Source: an uncultured Tessaracoccus sp.
Lineage (GTDB): Bacteria > Actinomycetota > Actinomycetes > Propionibacteriales > Propionibacteriaceae
Length of the DNA stretch: 18,026 nt
Assembly (NCBI RefSeq): GCF_947286155.1
Contig: NZ_CAMYPD010000046.1
Location: 1 to 18,026, forward strand
Reading direction: 5' to 3'
Below are positions 1 to 6,069 of the stretch, one piece after another (the stretch's first letter is position 1; every line of letters starts with the position of its first letter). The position numbers and the translations under genes were made by a program. The notes under the pieces are model-generated. The model saw nothing but the letters and a program-made list of their open reading frames with translations, searched no databases and had not been told where the DNA came from.

Positions 1-223
1 TCGGTTTACCCTGGAACTGACACACAGGCGCATCCGTTCTACCGCGACCACGGTCCGGATTCTCATGCCCACCACCCGGCGCCGGCGTCGATCCGCCGTA
101 GCGCAAGCAGACTCCGAAGGATCTGTCGCGCACCACACATTCACGAGGCTCCGCGTGCGTGAATGCCGATCCGAGCAATGACAGTAGGAGCGTAAGGGCG
201 GCCAGGCTACGTGCTACTCGCAT
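1..223 (-). CDS. Hypothetical secreted protein (partial, C-terminus outside window)
   Basis: An open frame starts at an ATG at 223-221 and runs without a stop for 74 codons to the window edge. Its first ~25 residues form a typical Sec signal peptide: Arg at 2 and 5, a Leu/Ala-rich core, then a T-H-A site that could be cut by signal peptidase I. The visible mature part has three Cys (before residue 45 and near the edge) and a Gly/Pro/Arg-rich stretch, so it may be disulfide-bonded outside the cell. The start overlaps the last 10 bases of the upstream lipoprotein gene, which suggests translational coupling. I do not recognise the family. The frame continuity, signal peptide and coupling support a real gene; the length cannot be judged. 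Confidence 0.55.
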   Translation of the reverse strand, partial: MRVARSLAALTLLLSLLGSAFTHAEPRECVVRDRSFGVCLRYGGSTPAPGGGHENPDRGRGRTDAPVCQFQGKP

Positions 224-879
224 CCGTCCTCCCCGGAGCCTCCGCTTGCGAGCCACTTACCGTTTGGCGCTTGCTCGAAGAATGTGGTTGACGTGAGTTT
301 TGAAGCAAAGTAGTCGTCTGGCTGGTCTTTCGGCGCTTGGCCTGTTTTCTCGTCTACAAGCTGCAATTCGCTGAAGTCTTTACAGACTGTGACCGTGGCT
401 ACTCGTACACCGTCATTGCGAACACTCGGCTCGTCGATCGACAACGACGAGTACTGAGCATGCCCTACCCAAACGAGGTTCGCATCCCGTAGCCTCCCTA
501 GTGAATGGACGATCTCGAACGTCTCGTCGCCCGTGGTGAGAAAAGTCAGCTCATCGAGGTTCTTGAGAGAGGAGTCTTTGGCGTACTTGTCGATAGTTGC
601 TTCGTATGTCTGCCAGGCTTCCCGGACCGCTCTGATTTCGGCGGATTCGCCGGGTTCGGGCGGGGGAAATATCACCTGTTCCGAAGGTGATGGCGAAGGC
701 GACGGTGATGGGGATGGGGATGGGGATGGGCTCTCCGCGCCGGGTACGCGTCGGATCGATGTGGGCGCGCTGGGAGTCGGCTGCTCTTCTGTGGCCGCCT
801 CGCTCGATTGGCAGGCGCTCACGATAAGGAGTAGCAAGCTATTGATGACTGCAAAGCCAAGACGTCGTTGTTTGACCAT
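214..879 (-). CDS. Hypothetical lipoprotein with Ser-Pro linker
   Basis: 221-residue predicted lipoprotein of unknown function. Residues 1-23 are a lipoprotein signal: basic K3/R5/R6, hydrophobic core 8-20, and lipobox V-S-A-C with the lipidated Cys at 23. Residues about 24-50 are low complexity, then a Ser-Pro dipeptide repeat (about 50-66) makes an extended tether. From about 80 to the end there is a globular domain with an AWQTYE helix start and later beta-rich segments; this resembles the small NTF2/DUF4878-like exported domains of actinobacterial lipoproteins, but that is only an impression. A good GGAGGA ribosome site lies about 7 bases before the ATG. It is followed by an overlapping secreted-protein gene, so the two probably act together at the cell surface. 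Single Cys residues near the start of the beta region and at the penultimate position could pair. Confidence 0.8.
   Translation of the reverse strand: MVKQRRLGFAVINSLLLLIVSACQSSEAATEEQPTPSAPTSIRRVPGAESPSPSPSPSPSPSPSPSEQVIFPPPEPGESAEIRAVREAWQTYEATIDKYAKDSSLKNLDELTFLTTGDETFEIVHSLGRLRDANLVWVGHAQYSSLSIDEPSVRNDGVRVATVTVCKDFSELQLVDEKTGQAPKDQPDDYFASKLTSTTFFEQAPNGKWLASGGSGEDGCE
710..730 (+). repeat. Hexamer repeat with G-quadruplex pattern
   Basis: Four G-runs (710-713, 716-719, 722-725, 728-730) separated each time by the dinucleotide AT. On the coding (minus) strand they specify part of the Ser-Pro repeat of the lipoprotein. The regular spacing fits a parallel G-quadruplex on the plus strand, which is the template strand of this gene. 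Slippage of the hexamer would change the linker length in two-residue steps without a frameshift. Confidence 0.7.
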
Positions 880-918
880 GATTGTTCCTCCAGAGCACTG
901 AGTGAACCACGCGCGAGG

Positions 919-934
919 GTCACTCCGCAGTGAC
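919..934. repeat. Small perfect inverted repeat upstream of the lipoprotein gene
   Basis: A 6-bp perfect stem (GTCACT/AGTGAC) with a 4-base loop (CCGC), 40 bases before the lipoprotein start. It could be an operator or a short hairpin in the 5' leader. No convincing promoter hexamers were found next to it, so the role is open. Confidence 0.35.
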
Positions 935-967
935 TTCAGGAGTTATCCACAGGCGGGCGGGAAGATA

Positions 968-1006
968 CGTCTCGATGCGGCCCTGCGGGCCTACTCGACG
1001 GTCGGG
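968..1006 (+). repeat. REP-like palindromic unit A
   Basis: 39-base unit reading CGTCTCGATGCG, then a hairpin (GGCCC 979-983, loop TGC, GGGCC 987-991), then CTACTCGACGGTCGGG. It matches unit B at 34 of 39 positions in the same orientation and matches unit C in the opposite orientation. Elements of this TCGATGCG-hairpin-TACTCAAC type are dispersed between genes in many actinobacterial genomes. Confidence 0.65.
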
Positions 1007-1040
1007 TGTTCGCCGCCCCTGGCCATCGTCACCCACCACG

Positions 1041-1122
1041 AAACTTCAAAATCCGTACGCAGATGAGATGAAGGGCCCGATTTGGGGGTGTTTGGTCAAT
1101 CTGCGTACGGATTTTGAAGTTT
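1041..1122. repeat. Perfect 24-bp inverted repeat with 34-base spacer
   Basis: The arms are 1041-1064 and 1099-1122 and are exactly complementary over 24 bases; the spacer is 1065-1098. Each arm carries the short palindrome CGTACG. The right arm ends in TTTGAAGTTTTT on the plus strand, which would suit a terminator-like hairpin for plus transcription, but both neighbouring genes are on the minus strand. It lies between REP-like units A and B. It may be a stable RNA hairpin, a miniature mobile element remnant, or a protein binding site. Confidence 0.75.
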
Positions 1123-1133
1123 TTCACTCGATG

Positions 1134-1172
1134 CGTCTCGATGCGGGCCTCCGGCCCTACTTGACGGCCGGG
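1134..1172 (+). repeat. REP-like palindromic unit B
   Basis: 39-base unit in the same orientation as unit A. Its central hairpin is GGGCC-TCC-GGCCC. Compared with unit A, the third stem base and its partner have both changed (C:G to G:C), a compensatory pair that keeps the hairpin. Units B and C face each other and could fold into a larger cruciform. Confidence 0.65.
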
Positions 1173-1195
1173 TCGTGCAGGGTGCCCACCGTCCA

Positions 1196-1235
1196 CCGGC
1201 GGTTGAGTAGCGAGCGCAGCTCGCGCATCGAAACC
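1196..1235 (-). repeat. REP-like palindromic unit C, abutting the leuA stop
   Basis: On the minus strand the unit reads GGTTTCGATGCG, a GCGAGC-TGC-GCTCGC hairpin, then TACTCAACCGCCGG. It is in inverted orientation to units A and B. It starts two bases after the leuA stop codon, so a leuA transcript would enter this hairpin immediately; it may act as a 3'-end stabiliser or weak terminator. Confidence 0.65.
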
Positions 1236-1246
1236 GCTCAGCGGTT
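1232..1246 (-). terminator. Hairpin around the leuA stop codon
   Basis: AACCGC and GCGGTT form a perfect 6-bp stem with the leuA stop TGA as the three-base loop. There is no U-tract after it, so it is not a classical intrinsic terminator. Together with the adjoining REP-like hairpin it may define the 3' end of the leuA mRNA. Confidence 0.35.
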
Positions 1247-2971
1247 GCGGATGGCGCGGTTGACAGCGCTCAAGATGGCCTTGAGTGACGAGTTGGTGAT
1301 GCTCGGGTCGACACCCACGCCCCAGAACACCTTGGCGTCGTTGTCAGGCCCGATTTCGCACTCGACGTACGACGCGGCTTGCGCGTCGCCACCGGTGCTC
1401 AGCGCGTGCTCCTTATAGTCCAGCACGCGGATATGCAGGCCGGCGCGAGTGAGCGAGTCGATGAACGCCGACACGGGGCCGTTGCCTTCGCCCTCGTAGC
1501 TGATGTCCTGCCCGCGGTCGTTATTTACCACGGTGGTGAGCTTGAACGTACCGTTGCTGTCCGTCGACGACACCTTCTCCAGCGACCACGCGCCCTCGGC
1601 GAGGTACTCCGTCGTGAAGATGTCGTAGATCTGCTGGGGAGATACCTCGCCGCCGACGGAGTCGGTGTGCTGCTGCACCACGCGAGAGAACTCCATTTGC
1701 AGCCGACGCGGCAGGTCCATCTTGAACTCGGACTTCATCAGGTAGGCCATGCCGCCCTTGCCCGACTGCGAGTTCACGCGGATCACTGCCTCGTAGTTGC
1801 GACCCACGTCGTGAGGGTCGATGGGCAGGTAGGGCGCTTCCCAGGCGATGTCCTGCAGGCGCTTGCCCTGCTCTTCGGCCTGGCGCTCGAGGTCTTCCAG
1901 ACCCTTCTTGATGGCGTCCTGATGCGAGCCGGAGAACGCTGTGTACACCAGGTCACCCGAGTACGGTTGGCGCGCCGGCACCGGCAGGCCCGTGCAGTAC
2001 TCGACGGTGCGGCGCACGTCGTCGATGTGCGAGAAGTCGAGCTCAGGGTCGACGCCTTGCGTGTACAGGTTGAGCGCCAGGGTGACCAGGTCGACGTTGC
2101 CCGTGCGCTCGCCGTGCCCGAACAGGCATCCCTCGACGCGGTCCGCGCCGGCCATCTGGCCGAGCTCCGTCGCCGCCACCGCGGTGCCGCGGTCGTTGTG
2201 CGGGTGGAGCGACACGACCACGTGCTCCCGGTTGTTCACGTTGCGACAGAAGTATTCGATCTGGTCAGCGTAGGTGTTCGGCGTTGAGCGCTCGACGGTG
2301 GCCGGCAGGTTGAAGATGATCTCGCGCTCGGCGTTGGGCTGCCACACGTCGCCGACGGCATTGCACACCTCGACGGCGAAGTCGGTGGGCGTTTGCGTGA
2401 AGATCTCAGGCGAGTACTGGTAGCCGAACTCCACATCGCTCAGGTACTTGTCGGCGTACTTCATCACCAGCTCGGTGCCGAACACGGCGAGGTCTTTACA
2501 TTCCTGCTCGCTCATGCGGAACACCACGCGCCGGAACAGCTCCGCCGTCGCGTTGTACATGTGGATGGTGGCGCGACGAGCACCGACGAGCGACTGCGCC
2601 GTGCGCTCGATGAGATCTTCGCGGGCTTGGGTCAGCACCGAGACGGTCACGTCGTCGGGGATCAGATCGTCCTCGATGAGCTTGCGGACGAAGTCGAAGT
2701 CGGTCTGCGACGCGGACGGAAACCCGATCTCAATTTCTTTGTAGCCAATTTCCGTGAGCAGCTGGAACATGCGCAGCTTGCGGGTGGGCGTCATCGGGTC
2801 GATGAGTGCCTGGTTGCCGTCGCGCAGGTCGGTGCTGAGCCAGCGCGGAGCCTTCTCAATCTTCTTCGTGGGCCAAGTGCGGTCGGGCACATCGACGGGC
2901 ACGAACGGCGTGTACCGGTGTACCGGCATAGGGGTGGGCTGCTGCACGGGTTTGGGTTGAATGCGAGTCAT
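1238..2971 (-). CDS. leuA: 2-isopropylmalate synthase
   Basis: Catalyses the first committed step of leucine synthesis: acetyl-CoA plus 2-ketoisovalerate to 2-isopropylmalate (EC 2.3.3.13), in the cytosol. The 577-residue length is typical of the long actinobacterial class. The N-terminal TIM barrel has the metal-ligand motif DLRDGNQ (Asp51), the HPHND motif (His256, His258) and GHGERTGN just after; a C-terminal LeuA dimerisation/leucine-feedback domain occupies roughly 430-577 and contains GNGPVSAFIDSL. The first ~40 residues are a Pro-rich extension as in mycobacterial LeuA. The start is supported by AGGAG (2983-2979) seven bases before the ATG. The gene appears monocistronic and is preceded by a leader ORF and hairpin that suggest attenuation by leucine supply. 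No sign of damage. Confidence 0.96.
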   Translation of the reverse strand: MTRIQPKPVQQPTPMPVHRYTPFVPVDVPDRTWPTKKIEKAPRWLSTDLRDGNQALIDPMTPTRKLRMFQLLTEIGYKEIEIGFPSASQTDFDFVRKLIEDDLIPDDVTVSVLTQAREDLIERTAQSLVGARRATIHMYNATAELFRRVVFRMSEQECKDLAVFGTELVMKYADKYLSDVEFGYQYSPEIFTQTPTDFAVEVCNAVGDVWQPNAEREIIFNLPATVERSTPNTYADQIEYFCRNVNNREHVVVSLHPHNDRGTAVAATELGQMAGADRVEGCLFGHGERTGNVDLVTLALNLYTQGVDPELDFSHIDDVRRTVEYCTGLPVPARQPYSGDLVYTAFSGSHQDAIKKGLEDLERQAEEQGKRLQDIAWEAPYLPIDPHDVGRNYEAVIRVNSQSGKGGMAYLMKSEFKMDLPRRLQMEFSRVVQQHTDSVGGEVSPQQIYDIFTTEYLAEGAWSLEKVSSTDSNGTFKLTTVVNNDRGQDISYEGEGNGPVSAFIDSLTRAGLHIRVLDYKEHALSTGGDAQAASYVECEIGPDNDAKVFWGVGVDPSITNSSLKAILSAVNRAIRNR

Positions 2972-3019
2972 GGTGAATCTCCTGTGGAGGGATGGCCATA
3001 TGCCAGCGCATGACGATCA

Positions 3020-3068
3020 CCGCAGCGAGGAGGCCGGCTAGGTTGAGAAGGACTGGGCCTCGCTGCGG
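3020..3068 (-). promoter_or_regulatory. leuA attenuator hairpin (putative)
   Basis: On the minus strand CCGCAGCGAGG (3068-3058) and CCTCGCTGCGG (3030-3020) are perfectly complementary over 11 bases, with a 27-base loop holding the end of the leader ORF. The first arm begins 5 bases after the run of leucine codons. The second arm overlaps a CTCCT (3032-3028) that is complementary to the leuA AGGAG. A ribosome stalled on the Leu codons would leave the first arm free, so the hairpin could form and hide CTCCT, exposing the leuA ribosome site; a ribosome that moves on would block the hairpin. There is no U-tract, so translational rather than terminator-type control is inferred. Confidence 0.55.
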
Positions 3069-3112
3069 CAGACAAGAAGAAGCTGGTATGCCACGCAGCT
3101 AACGTAGCGCAC
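3038..3112 (-). CDS. leuA leader peptide (attenuation ORF)
   Basis: A 24-codon ORF with a GTG start at 3112 and TAG stop at 3040-3038, ending 66 bases before the leuA ATG. Codons 11-13 are CTT CTT CTT, three consecutive leucines in a codon little used by the neighbouring genes, within the peptide segment AYQLLLVCR. The position, the size, the Leu run and the hairpin that overlaps its end are what is expected of an amino-acid attenuation leader; such leaders have been predicted before leu and ilv genes of Actinobacteria. The ribosome site before the GTG is weak (GAG about 7 bases upstream), and a second in-frame GTG exists at codon 7, so the exact start is uncertain. Confidence 0.6.
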   Translation of the reverse strand: MRYVSCVAYQLLLVCRSEAQSFST

Positions 3113-3186
3113 GATGTGGCTCGGCGCGCAGTACTGTCTCGCAACCCGGAAGCTCTCACGGCGTGGACCCGCCTCCCGCGCGCCGT

Positions 3187-3203
3187 ACTACTGCATGTAG
3201 TTT
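3187..3203 (+). promoter_or_regulatory. Putative leaderless promoter -10 and small palindrome before citrate synthase
   Basis: TAGTTT at 3198-3203 fits the TANNNT form of a -10 box and lies seven bases before the ATG at 3211, so transcription could begin at the start codon. No ribosome site is visible before that ATG. An inverted repeat ACTAC-TGCAT-GTAGT (3187-3201) overlaps the hexamer and could be an operator. No clear -35 element is seen. Confidence 0.35.
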
Positions 3204-3210
3204 CTCTCCT

Positions 3211-4536
3211 ATGGAGGAGTACGCAACACTGAACTTCGACGATCGCAGCATCGCGCTGCCCATCGTTACCGGCACCGAGGGCGAACGCGCCGTCGATATC
3301 TCGTCGCTGCGCGCCGAATCCGGCTTGACTACCCTCGACGAGGGGCTGGGCAACACAGCCTCGTGCCGCTCCGCGATCACCTACATCGACGGCGAGCAGG
3401 GGATCCTGCGCTACCGCGGCATCCCCATCGAACAGCTGGCGGAGAAATCGTCGTTCATCGAAGTGGCGGAACTGCTGATTTTCGGCGACCTACCGTCGCA
3501 GGAGGAACGCCAGGAGTTCCGAACCCTGCTCGAAGAGAACTCGGCTTTGCACCGTGACATGCGAAAACTCTTCGACGGGTTCCCCTCCGACGCGCACCCC
3601 ATGGCCATGTTGTCTGCCGTCATCAACGGCCTGCAGGCCTACGATCTTCCTCAGATCCGCATCGATGACGAGGTGAGCTTCCGACACGCGGCGGCAGTGC
3701 TGATCTCGAAGGTTCGCACCATCGCAGCTGCGTCCTACAAGGCCCATCTCGGGCAGCCGCTGGTGTACCCGCGATTCGATCTTTCGTACGCGGAGAACTT
3801 TCTGCACATGATGTTCACGCAACCGTACAAGGAGTACGAGCCCACGCCAGAGGTAGCGCACGCGCTGAACATGTTCCTCGTGCTGCACGCCGACCACGAA
3901 CAGAACTGCTCTACGTCTACGGTGCGTATGGTGGCCTCCGGCGGGGCGAACCTGTACGCGGCCGTCTCGGCCGGTGTCTGCGCGCTGTGGGGTGACCGCC
4001 ACGGTGGGGCCAACATGGCGGTGATTCAGATGCTCGAGCGCATCCGCGAGCAGGACATGCCAGTGAAGTCCTACCTCGAGCAAGTGAAACGCAAGGGCTC
4101 CGGTGAGCGACTGATGGGCTTCGGGCACCGCGTGTATCGCAACTTCGACCCCCGCGCACTCGTACTCAAGAACGCTGCCAACGACCTCCTGGACGCAATG
4201 CGCATCGACGACCCGCTGTTGGATATCGCCCGCGAGCTGGAGGCGGCCGCCCTCGACGACGACTACTTTGCCGAGCGCCAGCTGTACCCGAACGTCGATT
4301 TCTACTCCGGCATCATTCTGCGAGCGATCGGCATCCCACTCGACATGTTCACCGTCATGTTCGCCATTGGGCGCACACCGGGCTGGATCGCCCACTGGAA
4401 GGAAATCTCCGACGCAGAGCGCCAGCGCATCTATCGCCCACGGCAGATCTACGTCGGTGAAGGCAAAACGGATTGGCAGCCCAAGTCAGAGCGGAAATCC
4501 CGCTTCGGATGGTTTCCCGGCCGCCGCAAGAACTGA
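3211..4536 (+). CDS. gltA: Citrate synthase
   Basis: Condenses oxaloacetate and acetyl-CoA to citrate (EC 2.3.3.16), the entry to the TCA cycle. With an ATG start at 3211 the protein has 441 residues, normal for the type II (NADH-sensitive, hexameric) class. The catalytic residues are all visible: His264 in the RHGGAN motif, His306 in GFGHRVYRNFDPRA, and Asp363 in NVDFYSG; the LHADHEQNCSTSTVR signature is at about 225-239 and the GRTPGWIAHW segment near the end. I chose ATG 3211 because the family normally begins shortly before the ATLNF segment. An in-frame GTG at 3163 would add 16 residues (Pro/Arg-rich) that look unlike the family. A candidate -10 box 7 bases before the ATG suggests a leaderless mRNA. 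It converges with uppS across 11 bp. Confidence 0.94.
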   Translation: MEEYATLNFDDRSIALPIVTGTEGERAVDISSLRAESGLTTLDEGLGNTASCRSAITYIDGEQGILRYRGIPIEQLAEKSSFIEVAELLIFGDLPSQEERQEFRTLLEENSALHRDMRKLFDGFPSDAHPMAMLSAVINGLQAYDLPQIRIDDEVSFRHAAAVLISKVRTIAAASYKAHLGQPLVYPRFDLSYAENFLHMMFTQPYKEYEPTPEVAHALNMFLVLHADHEQNCSTSTVRMVASGGANLYAAVSAGVCALWGDRHGGANMAVIQMLERIREQDMPVKSYLEQVKRKGSGERLMGFGHRVYRNFDPRALVLKNAANDLLDAMRIDDPLLDIARELEAAALDDDYFAERQLYPNVDFYSGIILRAIGIPLDMFTVMFAIGRTPGWIAHWKEISDAERQRIYRPRQIYVGEGKTDWQPKSERKSRFGWFPGRRKN

Positions 4537-4547
4537 GGAGGCGCCCC

Positions 4548-5312
4548 TCATGCTGAACCGAATCGACGGTGGCGCTGCGCGAACGCGGCGACGGCCTCCC
4601 ACAGGTCGCGACGGTCGAAGTCTGGCCACAACCGGTCGAGGAAAATCATCTCGGCGTAGGCCGACTGCCACAGCAGGAAATTCGACGTGCGCTGCTCACC
4701 GGAGCTGCGCAGGAAGAGGTCGACGTCGGGGATCTCCGGCTCGTCGAGGAACTTCGCGAAGCGCGCCTCGGTGAGCCGATCCGGATCGAGTTTCCCAGCC
4801 TTGGCGAGGCGGGCGATCTCACGTGCCGCGTCGACGATCTCCGCGCGCCCGCCATAGTTCACGCAGAACTGCAAGGTGAGCGTCGAGTTGTGCTTGCTCA
4901 TCTCCTCAGCCGTCTCCAGCTCGTTGATCACCGAACCCCAAAGCCGTGGGCGACGCCCCGCCCACCGAATCTTGACGCCCAGCTCGTTCAACTCGTCGCG
5001 ACGACGGTGGATCACGTCGCGGTTGAACCCCATGAGCCAGCGCACTTCCTCAGGCGAACGCTTCCAGTTCTCCGTGGAGAAAGCGTAGGCAGAGAGATAG
5101 GGGATACCCATCTCGATAGCGCCATGGATCACATCGAGCAGCGACGCTTCCCCTCGCGCGTGTCCTTCCGTGCGCTTCAGCCCGCGCTGCTTGGCCCAGC
5201 GGCCGTTGCCGTCCATCACGATGGCGACGTGCCGAGGCAGCGCCGCGGCGGGGATCGGCGGGGGCGTGGCACCGCTGGGGTGAGGGGTGGGTCGTCGGCG
5301 AGGCTCAGGCAT
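4548..5312 (-). CDS. uppS: Isoprenyl transferase (cis-prenyl diphosphate synthase)
   Basis: Adds isopentenyl units in cis to an allylic diphosphate, making the undecaprenyl- or decaprenyl-diphosphate carrier for peptidoglycan and wall glycan synthesis (EC 2.5.1.31 or relatives). 254 residues, usual length. The catalytic motif HVAIVMDGNGRWA is at 28-40 with the Mg-binding Asp34; further family motifs are AFSTENWKRS, FCVNYGGRAEIVDA, and DLFLRSSGEQRTSNFLLWQ near the C-terminus. The first ~27 residues are a Pro/Arg-rich tail. The ATG at 5312 was chosen over the longer upstream frame because the extension lies inside recO and has no family similarity, and a TACGCT -10 box sits six bases before this ATG. 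Adjacent to recO, as in mycobacteria. Chain length of the product cannot be told from sequence. Confidence 0.93.
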   Translation of the reverse strand: MPEPRRRPTPHPSGATPPPIPAAALPRHVAIVMDGNGRWAKQRGLKRTEGHARGEASLLDVIHGAIEMGIPYLSAYAFSTENWKRSPEEVRWLMGFNRDVIHRRRDELNELGVKIRWAGRRPRLWGSVINELETAEEMSKHNSTLTLQFCVNYGGRAEIVDAAREIARLAKAGKLDPDRLTEARFAKFLDEPEIPDVDLFLRSSGEQRTSNFLLWQSAYAEMIFLDRLWPDFDRRDLWEAVAAFAQRHRRFGSA

Positions 5313-5318
5313 GCGAAA

Positions 5319-5324
5319 AGCGTA
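5319..5324 (-). promoter_or_regulatory. -10 box of uppS, leaderless arrangement
   Basis: TACGCT (TANNNT form) on the minus strand, six bases before the uppS ATG, with no ribosome binding site in between. This places the likely transcription start at the start codon. A clear -35 element is not visible. Confidence 0.5.
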
Positions 5325-5330
5325 GCGGCA

Positions 5331-5336
5331 TAAGAT
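5331..5336 (+). promoter_or_regulatory. -10 box of recO, leaderless arrangement
   Basis: TAAGAT (TANNNT form) six bases before the recO GTG start at 5343, with no ribosome binding site in between. It lies 6 bases from the oppositely facing uppS -10 box, so the two promoters share a 30-bp intergenic region and are back to back. Confidence 0.55.
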
Positions 5337-5342
5337 CGACGG

Positions 5343-6065
5343 GTGCCCACATACCGTGATGAAGCCGTCGTGCTGCGAACTCACCAGCTCGGTGAGGCGG
5401 ACCGCATCATCACCCTGCTCACCCGTCAATACGGGAAAGTGCGCGCGGTGGCGCGCGGCGTTCGTCGGAGCTCCTCCAAATTTGGGAGCCGACTCGAACC
5501 GTTCAACCATGTAGACGTGCAGTTGGCTGAAGGGCGAGGTTCACTCGACGTGGTGTCACAGGTAGAAGCCATCCGCCCGAGTGAGTTGGGTGCTGACTAC
5601 CTGCGATTCACGGCAGCGGAGGTGCTCGTCGAAACGGCGGATCGCTTGGTGGCCGAGGAGCGCAGCCCTGCGCGACAGCAATTTCTCCTGCTTGCCGGCG
5701 CCTTGTGGGCGCTGGAAAAGCAGTACCATCCGCCGGCACTGATCGTCGACTCCTATCTGCTGCGCAGTCTGGCCCTGGCGGGGTATGGCATCGCGGTTGG
5801 GGAATGCAGCGGCTGCGGCCAGCGCGAGGTGCACTGGTTCTCGCCGCGCTCAGGCGGTGCCACATGCACGAACTGCAAGGAACCAGGCTCAGCCCGCCTC
5901 GACGACGACGCGCGGCGCCACATGGGGGCCCTGCTCGCGGGGGACTGGGCGACGGCGAAGGCGACGGACCAGCCGACGGCAAAACACGTCGATTCGCTCG
6001 TGGTGGCCTACGCCACCTGGCACCTGGACCGCGCGCTGCGGTCGCTGCCGTTCTTCGAACGCTGA
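5343..6065 (+). CDS. recO: DNA repair protein RecO
   Basis: Recombination mediator of the RecFOR pathway: binds ssDNA and SSB and helps load RecA at gaps. 240 residues, the usual length. The N-terminal OB-fold domain (about 1-80) starts with the family-like segment YRDEAVVLRTHQLGEADRII, followed by a helical domain. A zinc finger is present with Cys155, Cys158, Cys175 and Cys178 (C-x2-C ... C-x2-C). The GTG start at 5343 fits the family N-terminus and sits six bases after a -10 box. Divergent from uppS; its stop is four bases from the convergent zur stop. No unusual features in the protein. Confidence 0.94.
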   Translation: MPTYRDEAVVLRTHQLGEADRIITLLTRQYGKVRAVARGVRRSSSKFGSRLEPFNHVDVQLAEGRGSLDVVSQVEAIRPSELGADYLRFTAAEVLVETADRLVAEERSPARQQFLLLAGALWALEKQYHPPALIVDSYLLRSLALAGYGIAVGECSGCGQREVHWFSPRSGGATCTNCKEPGSARLDDDARRHMGALLAGDWATAKATDQPTAKHVDSLVVAYATWHLDRALRSLPFFER

Positions 6066-6069
6066 ACGG

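Noticed and set aside
942..950. TTATCCACA, a perfect DnaA-box 9-mer
   Set aside because: Only a single copy was seen, with no AT-rich region, dnaA/dnaN gene or cluster of boxes nearby, so an origin is not supported.
1379..2287. Long plus-strand open frame opposite leuA
   Set aside because: Arg/Val/His-rich shadow translation; leuA motifs are continuous on the minus strand.
4537..4547. GC-rich short complementarity between the citrate synthase and uppS stops as a bidirectional terminator
   Set aside because: The possible stem is only four bases, partly inside the genes and without a T-tract.
5313..5510. Longer uppS start, up to 5510
   Set aside because: The added residues are encoded opposite recO, are unrelated to the family, and would bypass the -10 box at 5319-5324.
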